A DNA stretch of 64,000 bases from Eustoma russellianum (Eukaryota; Streptophyta; Magnoliopsida; Gentianales; Gentianaceae), in contig AP025043.1 in the NCBI GenBank assembly GCA_036186865.1, positions 28,337,108-28,401,107 of the forward strand, given 5' to 3'. The notes under the pieces were generated by a model. That model worked only from the letters and a program-made list of their open reading frames with translations, did no database searches and was not told where the DNA came from. The translations under genes and the position numbers were made by a program. Position 1 is the stretch's first letter; every line of letters begins with the position of its first letter. Of the stretch, positions 47,229 to 61,000 are shown one piece after another.

Positions 47229-49623
47229 TATACAGCTGCGGAGCCTAGTGTCCCCACAGCCGCATCAACATTATTTTCATCCGTCTCGATGGAGGTGTTT
47301 GCCAACATACAACTGTATGAAGCCGGCTGCATATTGGAGAGCGTCTGAGCAAACTTTTTACTTGAGGTTGACGCACACCAAGTATAAACTTCCATCCTAA
47401 CTTGTTCCTCGAACCTACGGCAATTATATGACTCATCCCCATACACAATACCTGTATATTCCTTCCAAATACTCCAACATATTGAATGTGTGATCACCAC
47501 TTTGAGGTACCCCATCATGGTGCTAGAAGAGGATGCTAACCACCAACTCATGAGATGGGAACATAGAGATGTATGTAGAATTATTGAGCCATCTAGCTCT
47601 CTACCATATATAAGAAATCGTCGAGCAATGCAAGAAGAAATGATTTAACTCGCTAGTTGAGTGCGAGCAAAAAAGGAAAATCGTTGGAAAAACCAGAGAA
47701 AAGGTCCGAATATTATCCAGTATTGGCAGCGTCCGGAAATGTAACTTCCACATAAACATCTTGGATGCGTTAGAAATACATGGCCACCAAATATATTGGA
47801 AAGAACGTAGTTTGGTCGCTATGATCGACACTCCTCGTATGCACTTTTCAGTGAAAATTGGTTGTTAACATCCGGATTCCAATTGAGGCCGACGTGTCCC
47901 TCTTGTACTCGGTTCTGACATAATGAATTAATCTAACAAATGCGTTTCAAGTATGGGGAGTCATAAAGTAAGGGATTATAATGTGCACGTCGACCATATT
48001 TTTGTTGCATAAATTCCGTCCAAACTTTGTAACGCTGATGATAGGACCATCATATTTTGCACTCATAAGCTTTCTGCAATGAAGATAATGCTCAAACTCT
48101 GAGTCCTCCCTCTACCATAGGATAGCAGATATCCTGCCAAGCTCGCTAGTGATTTTGGCTAGCCCAGAAGAATTGTGTCATTTTCCTCTCCAATTCTGCT
48201 ATGACAGTACGTGGCATCCTAAAGACAGCAAATAAATGCAAAGGAATTGCCGAAAGTACTGAACGAATAAGTATCAGGCGGCCCATCGCACTTACTAGCT
48301 TGTTCGTCCATCCAATCAAACGAGTGTCAAACTAATTTAACAAGGTGTTATAGTGTGCTTCCTGGCAAAAACCCCGATGTATCACTGCCCCCAAGTATCG
48401 CATAGGCAGTGTGGATAATCGCATTCATAATAATTCTGCTGTCCGGGCACCTGTATAATTAGCACTTACAACCACTAAACTTTTATGGAAATTTACCTGC
48501 TGTCAAGATGCCTGATGATATTGATGTAAAAAAACTGTAAAATGTCTCAAGTTTGATGGCGAGGCAGATAGAAAAATAAGTAAATCATCCGCGTATCCCA
48601 AGTGAGATGGTGTGACTACATGGCTGTCCACAAAACCGCAAATCCAATAGCTTTTCACCAATGAGTTTAAGCCTCTACTAAATCCCTCGGAGGCAAGAAT
48701 AAATAAGAGAAGCGATAATAGATCACCTTGTTTGATGCCACGACCAGTACTGAAGAATCTGCATGGTTTACTATTGATTAATACAGAGCATTTGGTGGCC
48801 GATAAATTATTTATAATAAGCCTGACAAAGAAAGCCAGAAATCCCATCCTTAAGAGCAATCTTTCAATATAATCCCAACTCACCCGGTCAAACGCCTTGG
48901 ACATATCTAATTTGATGATGGCCCGACCCCCACATTGCGGTATATCCAATAGATGTACCATCTCTTTAGCCATCAATATCTGCTCGGCCATACCACGTCC
49001 CAACATAAAACCTGCTTGTTCCGGGGAAATTAAACACAAAAGAGGGACTGCCATCCTAGAAGATAGGATGTGTGTCACTACTTTTGAAATAAATTTGGCA
49101 AGGCAAATCGGACAGAAGTCAGAAAATGTCTCTAGAGATTGCACTTTGGGTATAAGAGTGATGAGTGATGCTGCCATAGCTGTTGGAAGTCGCACTCCAA
49201 GAAAAATTTCCTGCACTTCTTTTAAAACATCTAGATGTATAATATCCCAACAATGTCGATGGAATTGCCCATGATATCTATCCGGAGTAGCAACACTAGA
49301 TGGACTCAAAGCCCAAACATCCTCTTTAACTTCGGTCAAGTTGTGGGATCGGAAGTAAAGCGAGGTTATCTGCCTCTGCTAGAAAAGAGGGAATATACTG
49401 AAGAATGGTTTCATGGTTTGTCGTAGGCTCAGCATTAAAAAGAAAAGAGTAAAATTATGTAGCCTCGGCCTGTATGTCAGAGTCAGTCAAACATTCCTCA
49501 CCCTCGGAAGATATGATACAAGGAATGTGTTATCTGCGTCTACGATCTTTGACAATATTAAAATAAGATGTATTGGCATCACTTTCTGTAATCAGTGAAC
49601 CCGTGCATTCTACTGCCAATACT
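47229..49623 (-). pseudogene. LINE-A ORF2, middle segment (RT, zinc-binding region, start of RNase H)
   Basis: On the minus strand: a start at YWQ-NARVH-LQKVMPIH (the YWKQKARVKWLQEGDAN linker) beside the Sirevirus at 49623. An RT frame is open from 49339 to 48503 with LDMSKAFDRVSWDYIE, GIKQGDLLSLLLF (where the usual residue series is GDPLSPLLF) and GYADDLLIFL. It is followed by thumb remnants (48480-47850), a zinc-binding region (MFMWKLHFRTLPI...SELNHFFLHC, 47831-47601) and NVDAAVG of RNase H (47290-47240). The coding continues at 26671 beyond LTR-K. The endonuclease is absent from both flanks of the Sirevirus, so it was deleted. Confidence 0.87.
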
Positions 49624-52600
49624 TGTAGAAATAAGAGGGTTTGAGTGATTTCAAAATAAGCAATTTGAATGTTTATATATATGTATAAACGTATACATAT
49701 ATAAATGTGTACATGTATGCATGATAACTTGCCATTACTTGCCTTATTTAGCTTATATATTATGTTGCCGTACTAACGAGCCATGAAGCATTAAAGCTTA
49801 CATTATATGACAAACATTTGTTGTGTTTATACTATTTTCAGGTGCTACCATTAATGAACTAAACTATTTCATTAAGTGAAGTACTTAGTTTGATAAACTA
49901 AGTAGTTCATTAAAGGAAGATTCATTTGGAAGAGGCACAAAGGCAACAAAGCTAAAGAAGGAAAGTCTTCTCCTCCTCCCCATCTTTATTATACACGCCC
50001 CATACACATATATTATACATATTTTCAAACTTTTTTTGAAAAAGGCACATACACATGTATTCCAACGTACTACCGACACGTTATATATTCTACGTACGTA
50101 TGTTAACGTCACACTACCATACTTAACTCATATTTATGAGTATATTCAGGTCTTATATCATATGATATAAGATATGGTGATGACAAATTAAATACGACAC
50201 GATAAAAGGTTCTAAACCGAAATTTGTCGTATCGGGCGAATACCGAAACTTCACCAATGTGTCACGTATTTGCCATAAATAAATGGCCAGCCCATATACA
50301 TCAAAAATTGATGTAAATTTCGTGCCATACATGATATGTTCAGCCAAAAATACTTTCCATGTTGGCACACACAAATCACCCCACATTATGGCCAAAATGT
50401 GAAGATTCCAAGTTTAATTTTGTCACATGCTAATGGTACCACTTTAAGCCAGCCAAGTGCTGTGATTTAAAGTATATATTATATATATTATGTATAACAT
50501 AATATATATAACATGTGCAAAAGTTGGAATTTAAATTAGAGAAAAATCGGGCAATCGATAAATATCGAAAATTCGGTTTTCTACGCACATAACATGGAAC
50601 GTTTTTCCTGTACATCATGTGACACGTATCTAGACACTTTTTACATATGATATACATCTTAAAGTGTTCTAGAAAATTAAATTAAGGGCTGATTGGAATA
50701 TTACATGTGTGTATTATTAAATGTGCACTATTTTACAAAGTTAACAAAAATAAATTTTAGCACATGTATACACATCATATAACGTCACATACAGCTGATT
50801 TGGAGCACATGTGGAGCTTTGTTGGCATATTGATTGGTCAAGGATCAATCATACATTGTTGGTGAATTGAAGAGAAAAGCTACAAATGGTAAGAATTCAA
50901 CATATATCTCTCTTATGTCACATGCTGAAAATTTCAGTATACTAACCTTAAGCTGGCCGAATTTTGCTTATTCAATGTGACATATTTTGTCATCTTTTAT
51001 TATGTGATTAATTGGAAGAAGAAATGGAAAGGTTTTGAATATAATTTAAATAAATAAATGGTGATATCTCTACATATCACACATGCTGAAAATTTTTCAG
51101 CATGTGTACATGGTGTGGCCGAATTCTTAAGCCTTTTTGTGTCCAAGTTCATTTCTTAATTGGTAGCAATACTTGCCATATATTTTTGATTCATTTTTAT
51201 GATGAAAAATCAAAGAATAATTGGTATTATTTTGAAAGAAATGGAAGGTTGCACATGCTGAAAATTCAGCATGGCAAGACACCTTAATGGCCGAAATTTG
51301 CATAGGTTATGGAAGAATTTTATTGTCTTGCAATTTATGGTGTATTTCTTAAATTATGGAATGATTTTTTAATTGATTTTTGGCACATGTTAAAGTGTAT
51401 ATCTCAGATTTTTTCCATGTCATCATGATGACAATGTTGAATCAATAAGGAGGTGCCAAGTAAGCAAAGGCTAAATGATCATCCAATGAGAAGTTGCCAA
51501 GTAAGCAAGGCCTTGTCACAATGATGTCTTACACTCTCTCAAGGACTTAAAAGAAAATTTTCAAGAGGGGGAGAAGCCCTAAGTGGACGGCTGCAAGGTT
51601 AAAAGAGAAGAGAGGAGATCAAACAAAAACAACAACAAGCATTGCAATTCAAAGAGATCAAATAGCCAAGCTCTTCTTCTCCTACATGTTCCTTCTTTCT
51701 CTTTTCTTGTAAAGCCTATTGTATTCATATTCTTTCAATCTTGAATAGGCTTGAGATAAACCACCATTCATACATCTTTGTAAAAGATTGATCAAGGTGT
51801 GATCAATCTTCATTCTAGCAAGGTGGTGGTGTTCGTGCGAATTGTACTTACAATACAAGGTTTGTAAAGGGTTGGAGTTAGGTGTAACTCTATTAACCCT
51901 GCGGTAAGGTGTACTGTGTGTGTGTGATTAGTGTGAACCAAGGAAGGTGTTCCTTGAAGACTGGAGTGGGTTGTTTATAACCGAACCAGTATAAAATTCT
52001 TGGTGCCATTTACTTTCTGCATTTACGTTTCAGTTACTGCACTGTTTATTCTTCTTGTTCGCATCTGTAAAAATAGTAAACGATTTTCAAAAATTACAAA
52101 AATTTCCAGAAACATACTTACACGTTCTAGGGGTAATTTGGCACAAATTTCAACCCTTTTGGATAAGTATAAGTCAATACAACATCAAAAGTTCTGAGAC
52201 TAGTGTAGTCTGATTTTCAGACTTGCAAAGGTTGAGACTTTGATTATATTTGACCTACTTCCCAAAAGCATTTTCCAAAACCGTTTCAACCCATTTAAAT
52301 ATAGTATATAAGGAGTTAGTGGTCAAATTTTCAGAGCATTTGGACGTTCACACAAATAGGAATTAATTTTTCAAAACCATCTACCGTTTCTGGCAGATTT
52401 GCACAATCTGAGTATCAACGGTTTTTGAAGGGGTTAAAGGTTGAATTTTAATTTGAAATTTTTAGGGGACCCTCATAACATCTGAGGCTAAGTTCTCTCA
52501 AAATTTCATAATTTTTGGAGACCTCTAACCTAGTTTTAAAAACGTTTTAAAACTGGTCCTGAAAACAGAATCTGTTTTCAAAACTTGAATTGTTCAAGTT

Positions 52601-52668
52601 TAAAGAAATTTTAAAAACCACACTTTCCGCACCATCTATTCAACCCCCCCTTCTAGTGGTGCCTTGCA
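49624..52668 (+). repeat. Sirevirus 5' LTR (3045 bp)
   Basis: TGTAGAAATAAGAGGG...GGTGCCTTGCA. It holds the AGTTCATTAA palindrome cluster (49850-49916), a perfect 20-bp palindrome (50151-50170), three CATGCTGAAAATT..CAGCATG-type palindromes (about 50933, 51081, 51253) and GTATAAAATTCTTGG (about 51990), a possible TATA region. Short ORFs inside it recur in the 3' LTR and are not genes. Confidence 0.96.
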
Positions 52669-52679
52669 GATCCTACAAG

Positions 52680-52693
52680 TGGTATCAGAGAGC
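52680..52693 (+). promoter_or_regulatory. Sirevirus primer-binding site
   Basis: TGGTATCAGAGAGC 11 bp after the 5' LTR, largely complementary to the 3' end of initiator tRNA-Met (one base off after TGGTATCAGAG). Confidence 0.85.
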
Positions 52694-52731
52694 AGGAATA
52701 CTCACTTCAAGGAATCCAACGATTCAGTGAG

Positions 52732-54647
52732 ATGGCATCCACAAATCTCAAAACCGAGCAAGAAGGTATGTCGAGCCAAAGGCCTCCACTTTTTGACGGT
52801 GAGTCGTTTATTCAGTGGAAACTTAGGATGAAGCTTTTTCTTATGGCTATAGATATAGATCTTTGGTCAATCATTGAAGATGGTCCTTATGTCCCATCTA
52901 ATGTATCCACTGTAGACGGAGTTACTTTAGAAGTTATTAAAACTAGACAAGAATATACGAGTGACGATAAAAAGAAACTTAGTATGAATGCTAGGGCTAT
53001 GCAATTGCTTTTAAACGGATTAAGTAAAAGTGAGTCTAGTTATGTGTCAAACTGTTCGAGTGCACAAGAAATGTGGATGATACTAGAAATGAAACACGAA
53101 GGCACGAGTCAAGTAAAAGAGTCAAACATTAACATGCTCATGTCCACACTTGAGTCTTTTAAATTATTGCCCAATGAGTCTATTGTAGATATGGATCTTC
53201 GTTTGACTAACATCTACAACTCTCTTGAGTCTCTTGGTAAGGCTTATACTACGCAGGAAAAGGTACAGAAAGTCCTACGAAGCCTTCCTTCTGAATGGGA
53301 CCCAAAAGTGACCGCAATAGAAGAGAGCAAGGAAACTAAATCAATAAAGATGGAAGAACTAATCGGATCACTTAAAGTTTATGAAAATAAACTCACCATT
53401 CGGAAATCGGAATCATCTAAACAAGGTAAAACCATTGCTTTTAAATCAAATGAATACGTCTCCCCCCCTCTGATCACGTAGAGGATAGTGATTCCGAATC
53501 GGATAATGATGACCTAATTCTATTGGCTAAAGGATTGAGAAAATTTATGAGAAGGTCATTTAGAAACAAAAATAAGGGCACTACTACTAAGAGAAATAAG
53601 AACAAGTCAAACGATAAAGACGTTAAATGTTATGAATGTGGCAAACTCGGACACTTATCATATGACTGCCCAAATAAAGAAAAGCAAACTACTAAGTACC
53701 CTGACAAGGAGCGGAACAAACATAGACTCGTCTCAGAACCCAAACAAAGGAAACGTGCTCTAAAGGCCTCCACCTGGAGTGATTCATCAGATTCTGAGAC
53801 TGAGACCGAAGAGGGGACCGCACAAGTATGCTTTGCATCCAAAGCATCTAATGAGGTATCATCTGATTCTGACTCTGACTCTGAACCTTCTTATGATGAT
53901 CTTTTTAGTCAGTATCTAGAATTGCATAAATTTACTAAGACTCTCGCTAAAGAAAAGAAACGATTAATTGAAGACAAGAAACTATTAGAATCTTCTAACG
54001 AGAATCTTGTCGCTCAATTAAGCGATTCAAAGAAAGAGTCTTCATGTGTCGTCACTGCATTGAAAACCGAGATTTCATCATTAACCTCTCAAAATAATGA
54101 AATGAAATCCGAGATTTCAAATTTGAAATCAAGGAATACCGATTTAGAGAAAATGATGAAACAGTTTGACACAGGGTCCAACATGCTGCATCGTATCATA
54201 TTATCACAAAAGCATGATAGCGACAAAACTGGACTGGGATACATTGATACTAACGAAGTATCAATCAAACCAACCAAGTTTGTTGTGTCTAAGAAAGTAG
54301 ACACCCCTAAGCCGCAAGTGGCGTCTAAGATGACGCAAAAAGCGCCCCCTTCCTCACGCCCCACCTCTTCATATCATGTGAAATATAACTTTGTACCTTA
54401 TAGATATGAAAAGAAGAGAACAATGAATACACGAAATTCATATCATCCACGCAATACACACACACACACACAAGGACATATCAAAAACGTCCTTCATTTA
54501 ATGAGTATAGAGGAGTCCTTGGGCAAAGGCCCAAAGTGCATGCACCACATGTCTATTATATTGTACCTTCATTCTTGCCATTTGATAGACCGAGAAGGAT
54601 CACCCAAGTATGGGTACCGAAAGGTACCTTTACCAAAAGGTGATTAA
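52732..54647 (+). pseudogene. Sirevirus gag, frameshifted
   Basis: Capsid part, 52732-53481: MASTNLKTEQEGMSSQRPPL, FDGESFIQWKLRMKLFL and a UBN2-type fold. A run of seven C at 53462-53468 shifts the frame; the correct continuation SDHVEDSDSESDND reads in the frame of 53523-54647. That frame has the knuckle CYECGKLGHLSYDC, a long coiled coil (FTKTLAKEKKRLIEDKKLLE ... SNLKSRNTDLEKMMKQFD) and HDSDKTGLGY, typical of Sirevirus gag. A second slip in the (CA)n run near 54455-54475 sends the end out of frame (WVPKGTFTKR reads in another frame). The product would form the RNA-packaging particle. Confidence 0.88.
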
Positions 54648-54731
54648 CTAACTCGAAAGGACCCAAAATTAAAAGGGTACCTAAATCACCTATTCACATT
54701 GCAGGGAGACCACACTTCGAAAGATACATAA

Positions 54732-57700
54732 ATAAAGTGGTTCCCTGACAGTGGTTGCTCGAGGCACATGACGGGTGACCCGAGCTTGTTCTCCAAATTA
54801 AAGAAGGTCACAAAAGGCGGATCTGTGACCTTCGGAGACAATAACGAAGGCAAGATCATCGGAAAAGGTACGATTGGTAATCCGAACACACTCCGAATCT
54901 CCAACGTATTTTTGGTAAGCAACTTATCCTACAATCATCTTAGCATTTCTCAGTTTGTTGACAATGGTTTTAATGTGTGTTTTACTCACCCTTATTGCAA
55001 CATAATAAATAAAAATGGAGAAATCGTTTTAAAAGGAAAACGAGAAGGCAATATTTTTACGCTATCTATGGATGATGCAGTAGACGCTAAAGTTAAGTGT
55101 TTTATGTCAAATGAACCCAATGTGAATTTATGGCATAGACGTTTAGGACACATTGGCATTTCCACACTAGAAAAACTACAACGAAAGAACCTAGTACGGG
55201 GATTGCCTACGCTTGATTTAGACAACTTTCAGTTGTGTGAATCTTGCATAAAAGGCAAACAAACACGTGAGTCACTTAAGCCGAAAAATGAGATAAGCAC
55301 GACTAGAATATTAGAACTATTGCATATCGATTTGTTTGGTCCTAGTCGCACTACAAGCCTTGGTGGGCGTCACTATGCATGCGTAATTGTTGATGACTTT
55401 TCTCGTTACACTTGGACTTTATTTCTTGCACATAAGGATGATAGCGCCGTTGAGATTGCTAAATTAATTAAACAACTTGAAAATCAATACGGTGTAAATG
55501 TGAAAAGGATAAGAAGCGATAGAGGCGGTGAGTTTAAAAACAAAGATATGATTTCGTTTTGTGAAGAAAAAGGAATTAAACATGAGTTTTCGCCACCTAG
55601 AACTCCACAACTAAATGGAGTAGTAGAAAGAAAGAATCGTACATTACAAGAAATCGCTAGAACCATGCTTTGCGAAAATAAATTGCCTAGATTTCTGTGG
55701 GCGGAAGCCGTGAATTGTGCATGCTATATTGTAAATCGCTTATCTATAAGAAAGAAAATAAACAAGACGCCGTATGAGATTTTGAATGATCGCATGCCTA
55801 AGATTGACTATTTTCGTGTGTTTGGATGCAAATATTTTGTTTTAAGTACAAAAGATAATCTAGATAAATTTGAATCCAAATCAATTGAGTGCATTTTTGT
55901 TGGATATTCCATAAATTCAAAGGCATATAGATGTTATGATCCTCTCACCAGACAAATCATAGAATCCATTCATGTTAAATTCAATGAATTTGGTGAGATT
56001 GATAAAGATGAGGAATATGAAAATGATTTTGAATTGAAACCCGTTGTGAATGAAGATAATGATTCTTTTGATATGCATGATATGAATGAGACACTAGAAA
56101 TGCATGATCATATAGAAATGCATGATAACTTAGAAAATAATCAACCAAGATGGCATAGAGATCACCCACATGATCTCATCATAGGCGACCTCACTCACGG
56201 TGTGCGACCACGTAGAAGAATCACTTCGGATGAAATAAATGAATTTCATGCTATGATTTCTGAAATTGAGCCCAAAAATGTGCATGATGCTTTGAGTGAT
56301 TCATCTTGGATTGATGCTATGCATGACGAACTTAATCAATTCGTTAGAAATGATGTATGGGATTTAGTGTCACGACCACAAGATAAGACTATTATAGGCA
56401 CAAAGTGGGTATTTAGGAATAAAATGAATGAAGAAGGAAAGGTTGTTAGAAATAAAGCGAGACTTGTTGCACAAGGATATAATCAAGAAGAAGGAATTGA
56501 CTATGATGAAACATTCGCACCCGTAGCACGTCTAGAAGCTATACGACTATTACTTGCTATTGCTTGCATGAAAGATTTTAAATTATATCAAATGGATGTA
56601 AAAAGTGCTTTCCTAAATGGACTCATACAAGAAGAAGTATACGTGAAGCAACCACCCGGTTTTGATGATCTGAAACATCCAGATCACGTGTACAAACTAA
56701 AGAAGGCACTATATGGCCTAAAGCAAGCACCGAGAGCATGGTATGATTGTTTTGCTACTTTCCTTTTAGAAAATAATTTTAAACGTGGTACTATAGATAG
56801 TACACTATTTTTGAAACAAGAAAAATCAGATTTACTTATTATCCAAATCTACGTAGATGACATTATTTTTGGCTCTACCTCACATAGACTTGTTAAAGAT
56901 TTTGAAAATTGCATGAAATCTGAATTTGAAATGTCTATGGTTGGTGAACTTAATTATTTTCTTGGCTTGCAGATTAAGCAAACGAGTAAAGGAATTCATA
57001 TAAGCCAAGCGAAATATGTTAATGACATGATCAAAAAGTTTAATTTTGAAAATTTGAAACCATCCCCCACCCCTATGAGTGTCACTATTAAATTAGACAA
57101 GGACGAACATGGTAAAGACGTTGATAATGGATTATATCGATCTATGATAGGTTCTTTGCTATATTTAACTGCTAGTAGGCCTGACATCATGTTTAGTGTA
57201 TGCATGTGTGCCCGTTTTCAAAGTCAACCTAAGGTGTCACACTTAAATGCGGTAAAAAGAATATTCCATTATATTAAGCACACGCCCACCTTAGGTATTT
57301 GGTACGATAAGGATTCTACATTTGACTTACATGCTTACACTGATGCAGATTATGGTGGCTGCAAAATAGATAGAAAAAGCACAAGCAGAACCTGCCAATT
57401 TATAGGAAATTCCCTTATTTCATGGTTTTCCAAAAAGCAAGCAAGTGCTGCTTTGTCCACTACGGAGGCTGAGTACATGGCTCTTAGCCTTTGTTGCACA
57501 CAGTTGTTGTGGATAAAACAACAACTTTCGGACTTTGGAATTACCGTAAATAAAATTCCTATGTATTGTGATAGTATGAGTGCTATCAATTTGTCTAAGA
57601 ACCCCGTGTTACATTCTAAGGCTAAGCATATAGAAGTTCGCTATCACTTTCTTTGTGATCACGTTAACAATGGTAATATTGTCATAGATCACGTACGCAC

Positions 57701-57800
57701 AGAATCACAAGTAGCGGATATATTTACAAAGGCCTTAAATCAAGCCACATATGAATCTCTTCGTTCTAAATTAGGCATGATTCCCGTTGATATGATTTGA
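54732..57800 (+). pseudogene. Sirevirus pol (protease, integrase, RT, RNase H); start blocked by stops
   Basis: A TAA at 54729-54731 precedes the protease (KWFPDSGCSRHMTGD; catalytic D at 54747), so translation from gag is blocked. From 54768 there are 1010 open codons: GAG-pre-integrase LWHRRLGHIG (residues 121-130) with CESCIKGK, integrase D-D-E (HIDLFG, RSDRGGEF, NGVVERKN), RT (VARLEAIRLLLA, QMDVKSAFLNG, YVDDIIFGS at about residue 694) and RNase H (YTDADYGGCKIDRKSTS at about 856, SSxEAEYMA-type STTEAEYMAL). The C-terminal end is complete. This is the best-kept LTR-element polyprotein in the window. No env-like frame follows. Confidence 0.9.
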
Positions 57801-57861
57801 TTTGATATAATTTGATTTACTTTCCTTTTTGACAGGAATCTTTTGATTAACTTTCCAAAAT

Positions 57862-58097
57862 AAAGGGGGAGAGAAAAGGATGATTTAAGGGAGAGAGAGA
57901 CACTAATTGATCTTAATTGCACAAATCAAGGGGGAGCCGGATTTGAAAACACGAATTGATCTTAATTGCACAAATCAAGGGGGAGCCAGATTTGAAATTC
58001 AAAATTCAAATTTCAAATATGTTCATGATTCAAGGGGGAGAGATAGCATTTAAATCATGTACACAAGTTATTTTGAAAATCATCAAAAGGGGGAGAT
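57862..58097 (+). promoter_or_regulatory. Five polypurine tracts before the Sirevirus 3' LTR
   Basis: AAGGGGGAG occurs at 57863, 57928, 57977, 58032 and 58087; the last lies directly before the LTR. Copies two and three sit in a 49-bp direct repeat (57901-57949, 57950-57998). Multiple purine tracts are a known Sirevirus trait. Confidence 0.88.
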
Positions 58098-61000
58098 TGT
58101 AGAAATAAGAGGGTTTGAGTGATTTCAAAATAAGCAATTTGAATGTTTATATATATGTATAAACGTATACATATATAAATTTGTACATGTATGCATGATA
58201 ACTTGTCATTACTTGCCTTATTTAGCTTATATATTATGTTGCCGTACTAACGAGCCATGAAGCATTAAAGCTTACATTATATGGCAAACATTTGTTGTGT
58301 TTATACTATTTTCAGGTGCCACCATTAATGAACTAAACTAGTTCATTAAGTGAAGTACTTAGTTTGATAAACTAAGTAGTTCATTAAAGGAAGATTCATT
58401 TGGAAAAAGCACAAAGGCAACAAAGCTAAAGAAGGAAAGTCTTCTCCTCCTCCCCATCTTTATTATACACGCCCCATACACATATATTATACATATTTTC
58501 AAACTTTTTTTTAAAAAGGCACATATACATGTATTCCAACGTACTACCGACACGTTATATATTCTACGTACGTATGTTAACGTCACACCACTATACTTAA
58601 CTCATATTCATGAGTATATTCAGGTCTTATATCATATGATATAAGATATGGTGATGACAAATTAAATACGACACGATAAAAAGTTCTAAACCGAAATTTG
58701 TCGTATCGGGCGAATACCGAAACTTCGCCAACGTGTCACGTACTTGCCATAAATAAATGGCCAGCCCATATACATCAAAAATTGATGTAAATTTCGTGCC
58801 ATACATGATATGTTCAGCCAAAAATACTTTCCATGTTGGCACACACAAATCACCCCACATTATGGCCAAAATGTGAAGATTCCAAGTTTAATTTTGACAC
58901 ATGCTAATGGTACCACTTTAAGCCAGCCAAGTGCTGTGATTTAAAGTATATATTATATATATTATGTATAACATAATATATATAATATGTGCAAAAGTTG
59001 GAATTTAAATTAGAGAAAAATCGGGTAATCGATAAATATCGAAAATTCAGTTTTCTACGCACATAACATGGAACGTTTTTCCTGTACATCATGTGACACG
59101 TATCTAGACACTTTTTACATATGATATACATCTTAAAGTGTTCTAGAAAATTAAATTAAGGGCTGATTGGAATATTACATGTGTGTATTATTAAATGTGC
59201 ACTATTTTACAAAGTTAACAAAAATAAATTTCAGCACATGTATACACATCATATAACGTCACATATAGCTGATTTGGAGCACATGTGGAGCTTTGTTGGC
59301 ATATTGATTGGTCAAGGATCAATCATACATTGTTGGTGAATTGAAGAGAAAAGCTACAAATGGTAAGAATTCAACATATATCTCTCTTATGTCACATGCT
59401 GAAAATTTCTGCATACTAACCTTAAGCTGGCCGAATTTTGCTTATTCAATGTGACATATTTTGTCATCTTTTATTATGTGATTAATTGGAAGAAGAAATG
59501 GAAAGGTTTTGAATATAATTTAAATAAATAAATGGTGATATCTCTACATATCACACATGCTGAAAATTTTTCAGCATGTGTACATGGTGTGGCCGAATTC
59601 TTAAGCCTTTTTGTGTCCAAGTTCATTTCTTAATTGGTAGCAATACTTGCCATATATTGTTGATTCATTTTTATGATGAAAAATCAAAGAATAATTGGTA
59701 TTATTTTGAAAGAAATGGAAGGTTGCACATGCTGAAAATTCAGCATGGCAAGACACCTTAATGGCCGAAATTTGCATAGGTTATGGAAGAATTTTATTGT
59801 CTTGCAATTTATGGTGTATTTCTTAAATTATGGAATGATTTTTTAATTGATTTTTGGCACATGTTAAAGTGTATATCTCAGATTTTTTCCATGTCATCAT
59901 GATGACAATGTTGAACCAATAAGGAGGTGCCAAGTAAGCAAAGGCTAAATGATCATCCAATGAGAAGTTGCCAAGTAAGCAAGGCCTTGTCACAATGATG
60001 TCTTACACTCTCTCAAGGACTTAAAAGAAAATTTTCAAGAGGGGGAGAAGTCCTAAATGGACGGCTGCAAGGTTAAAAGAGAAGAGAGGAGATCAAACAA
60101 AAACAACAACAAGTATTGCAATTCAAAGAGATCAAATAGCCAATCTCTTCTTCTCCTACATCTTCCTTCTTTTTCTTTTCTTGTAAAGCCTATTGTATTC
60201 ATATTCTTTCAATCTTGAATAGGCTTGAGATAAACCACCATTCATACATCTTTGTAAAAAATTGATCAAGGTGTGATCAATCTTCATTCTAGCAAGGTGG
60301 TGGTGTTCGTGCGAATTGTACTTACAATACAAGGTTTGTAAAGGGTTGGAGTTAGGTGTAACTCTATCAACCCTGCGGTAAGGTGTACTGCGTGTGTGTG
60401 ATTAGTGTGAACCAAAGAAGGTGTTCCTTGAAGACTGGAGTAGGTTGTTTATAACCGAACCAGTATAAAATTCTTGGTGCCATTTACTTTCTGCATTTAC
60501 GTTTCAGTTACTGCACTGTTTATTCTTCTTGTTCGCATCTGTAAAAATAGTAAACGATTTTCAAAAATTACGAAAATTTCCAGAAACATACTTACACGTT
60601 CTATAGTTAATTTGGCAGAAATTTCAACCCTTTTGGATAAGTATAAGTCAATCAAACATCAAAAGTTCTGAGACTAGTGCAGTCTGATTTTCAGACTTAC
60701 AAAGGTTGAGACTTTGATTATATTTGACCTACTTCCCAAAAGAATTTTCCAAAACTGTTTCAACCCATTTAAATATAGTATATAAGGAGTTAGTGGTCAA
60801 ATTTTCAGAGCATTTGGACGTTCACACAAATAGGAATTAATTTTTCAAAACCATCTACCGTTTCTGGCAGATTTGCACAATCTGAGTATCAACGGTTTTT
60901 GAAGGGGTTAAAGGTTGAATTTTAATTTGAAATTTTTAGGGGACCCTCATAACATCTGAGGCTAAGTTCTCTCAAAATTTCATAATTTTTGAAGACCTCT

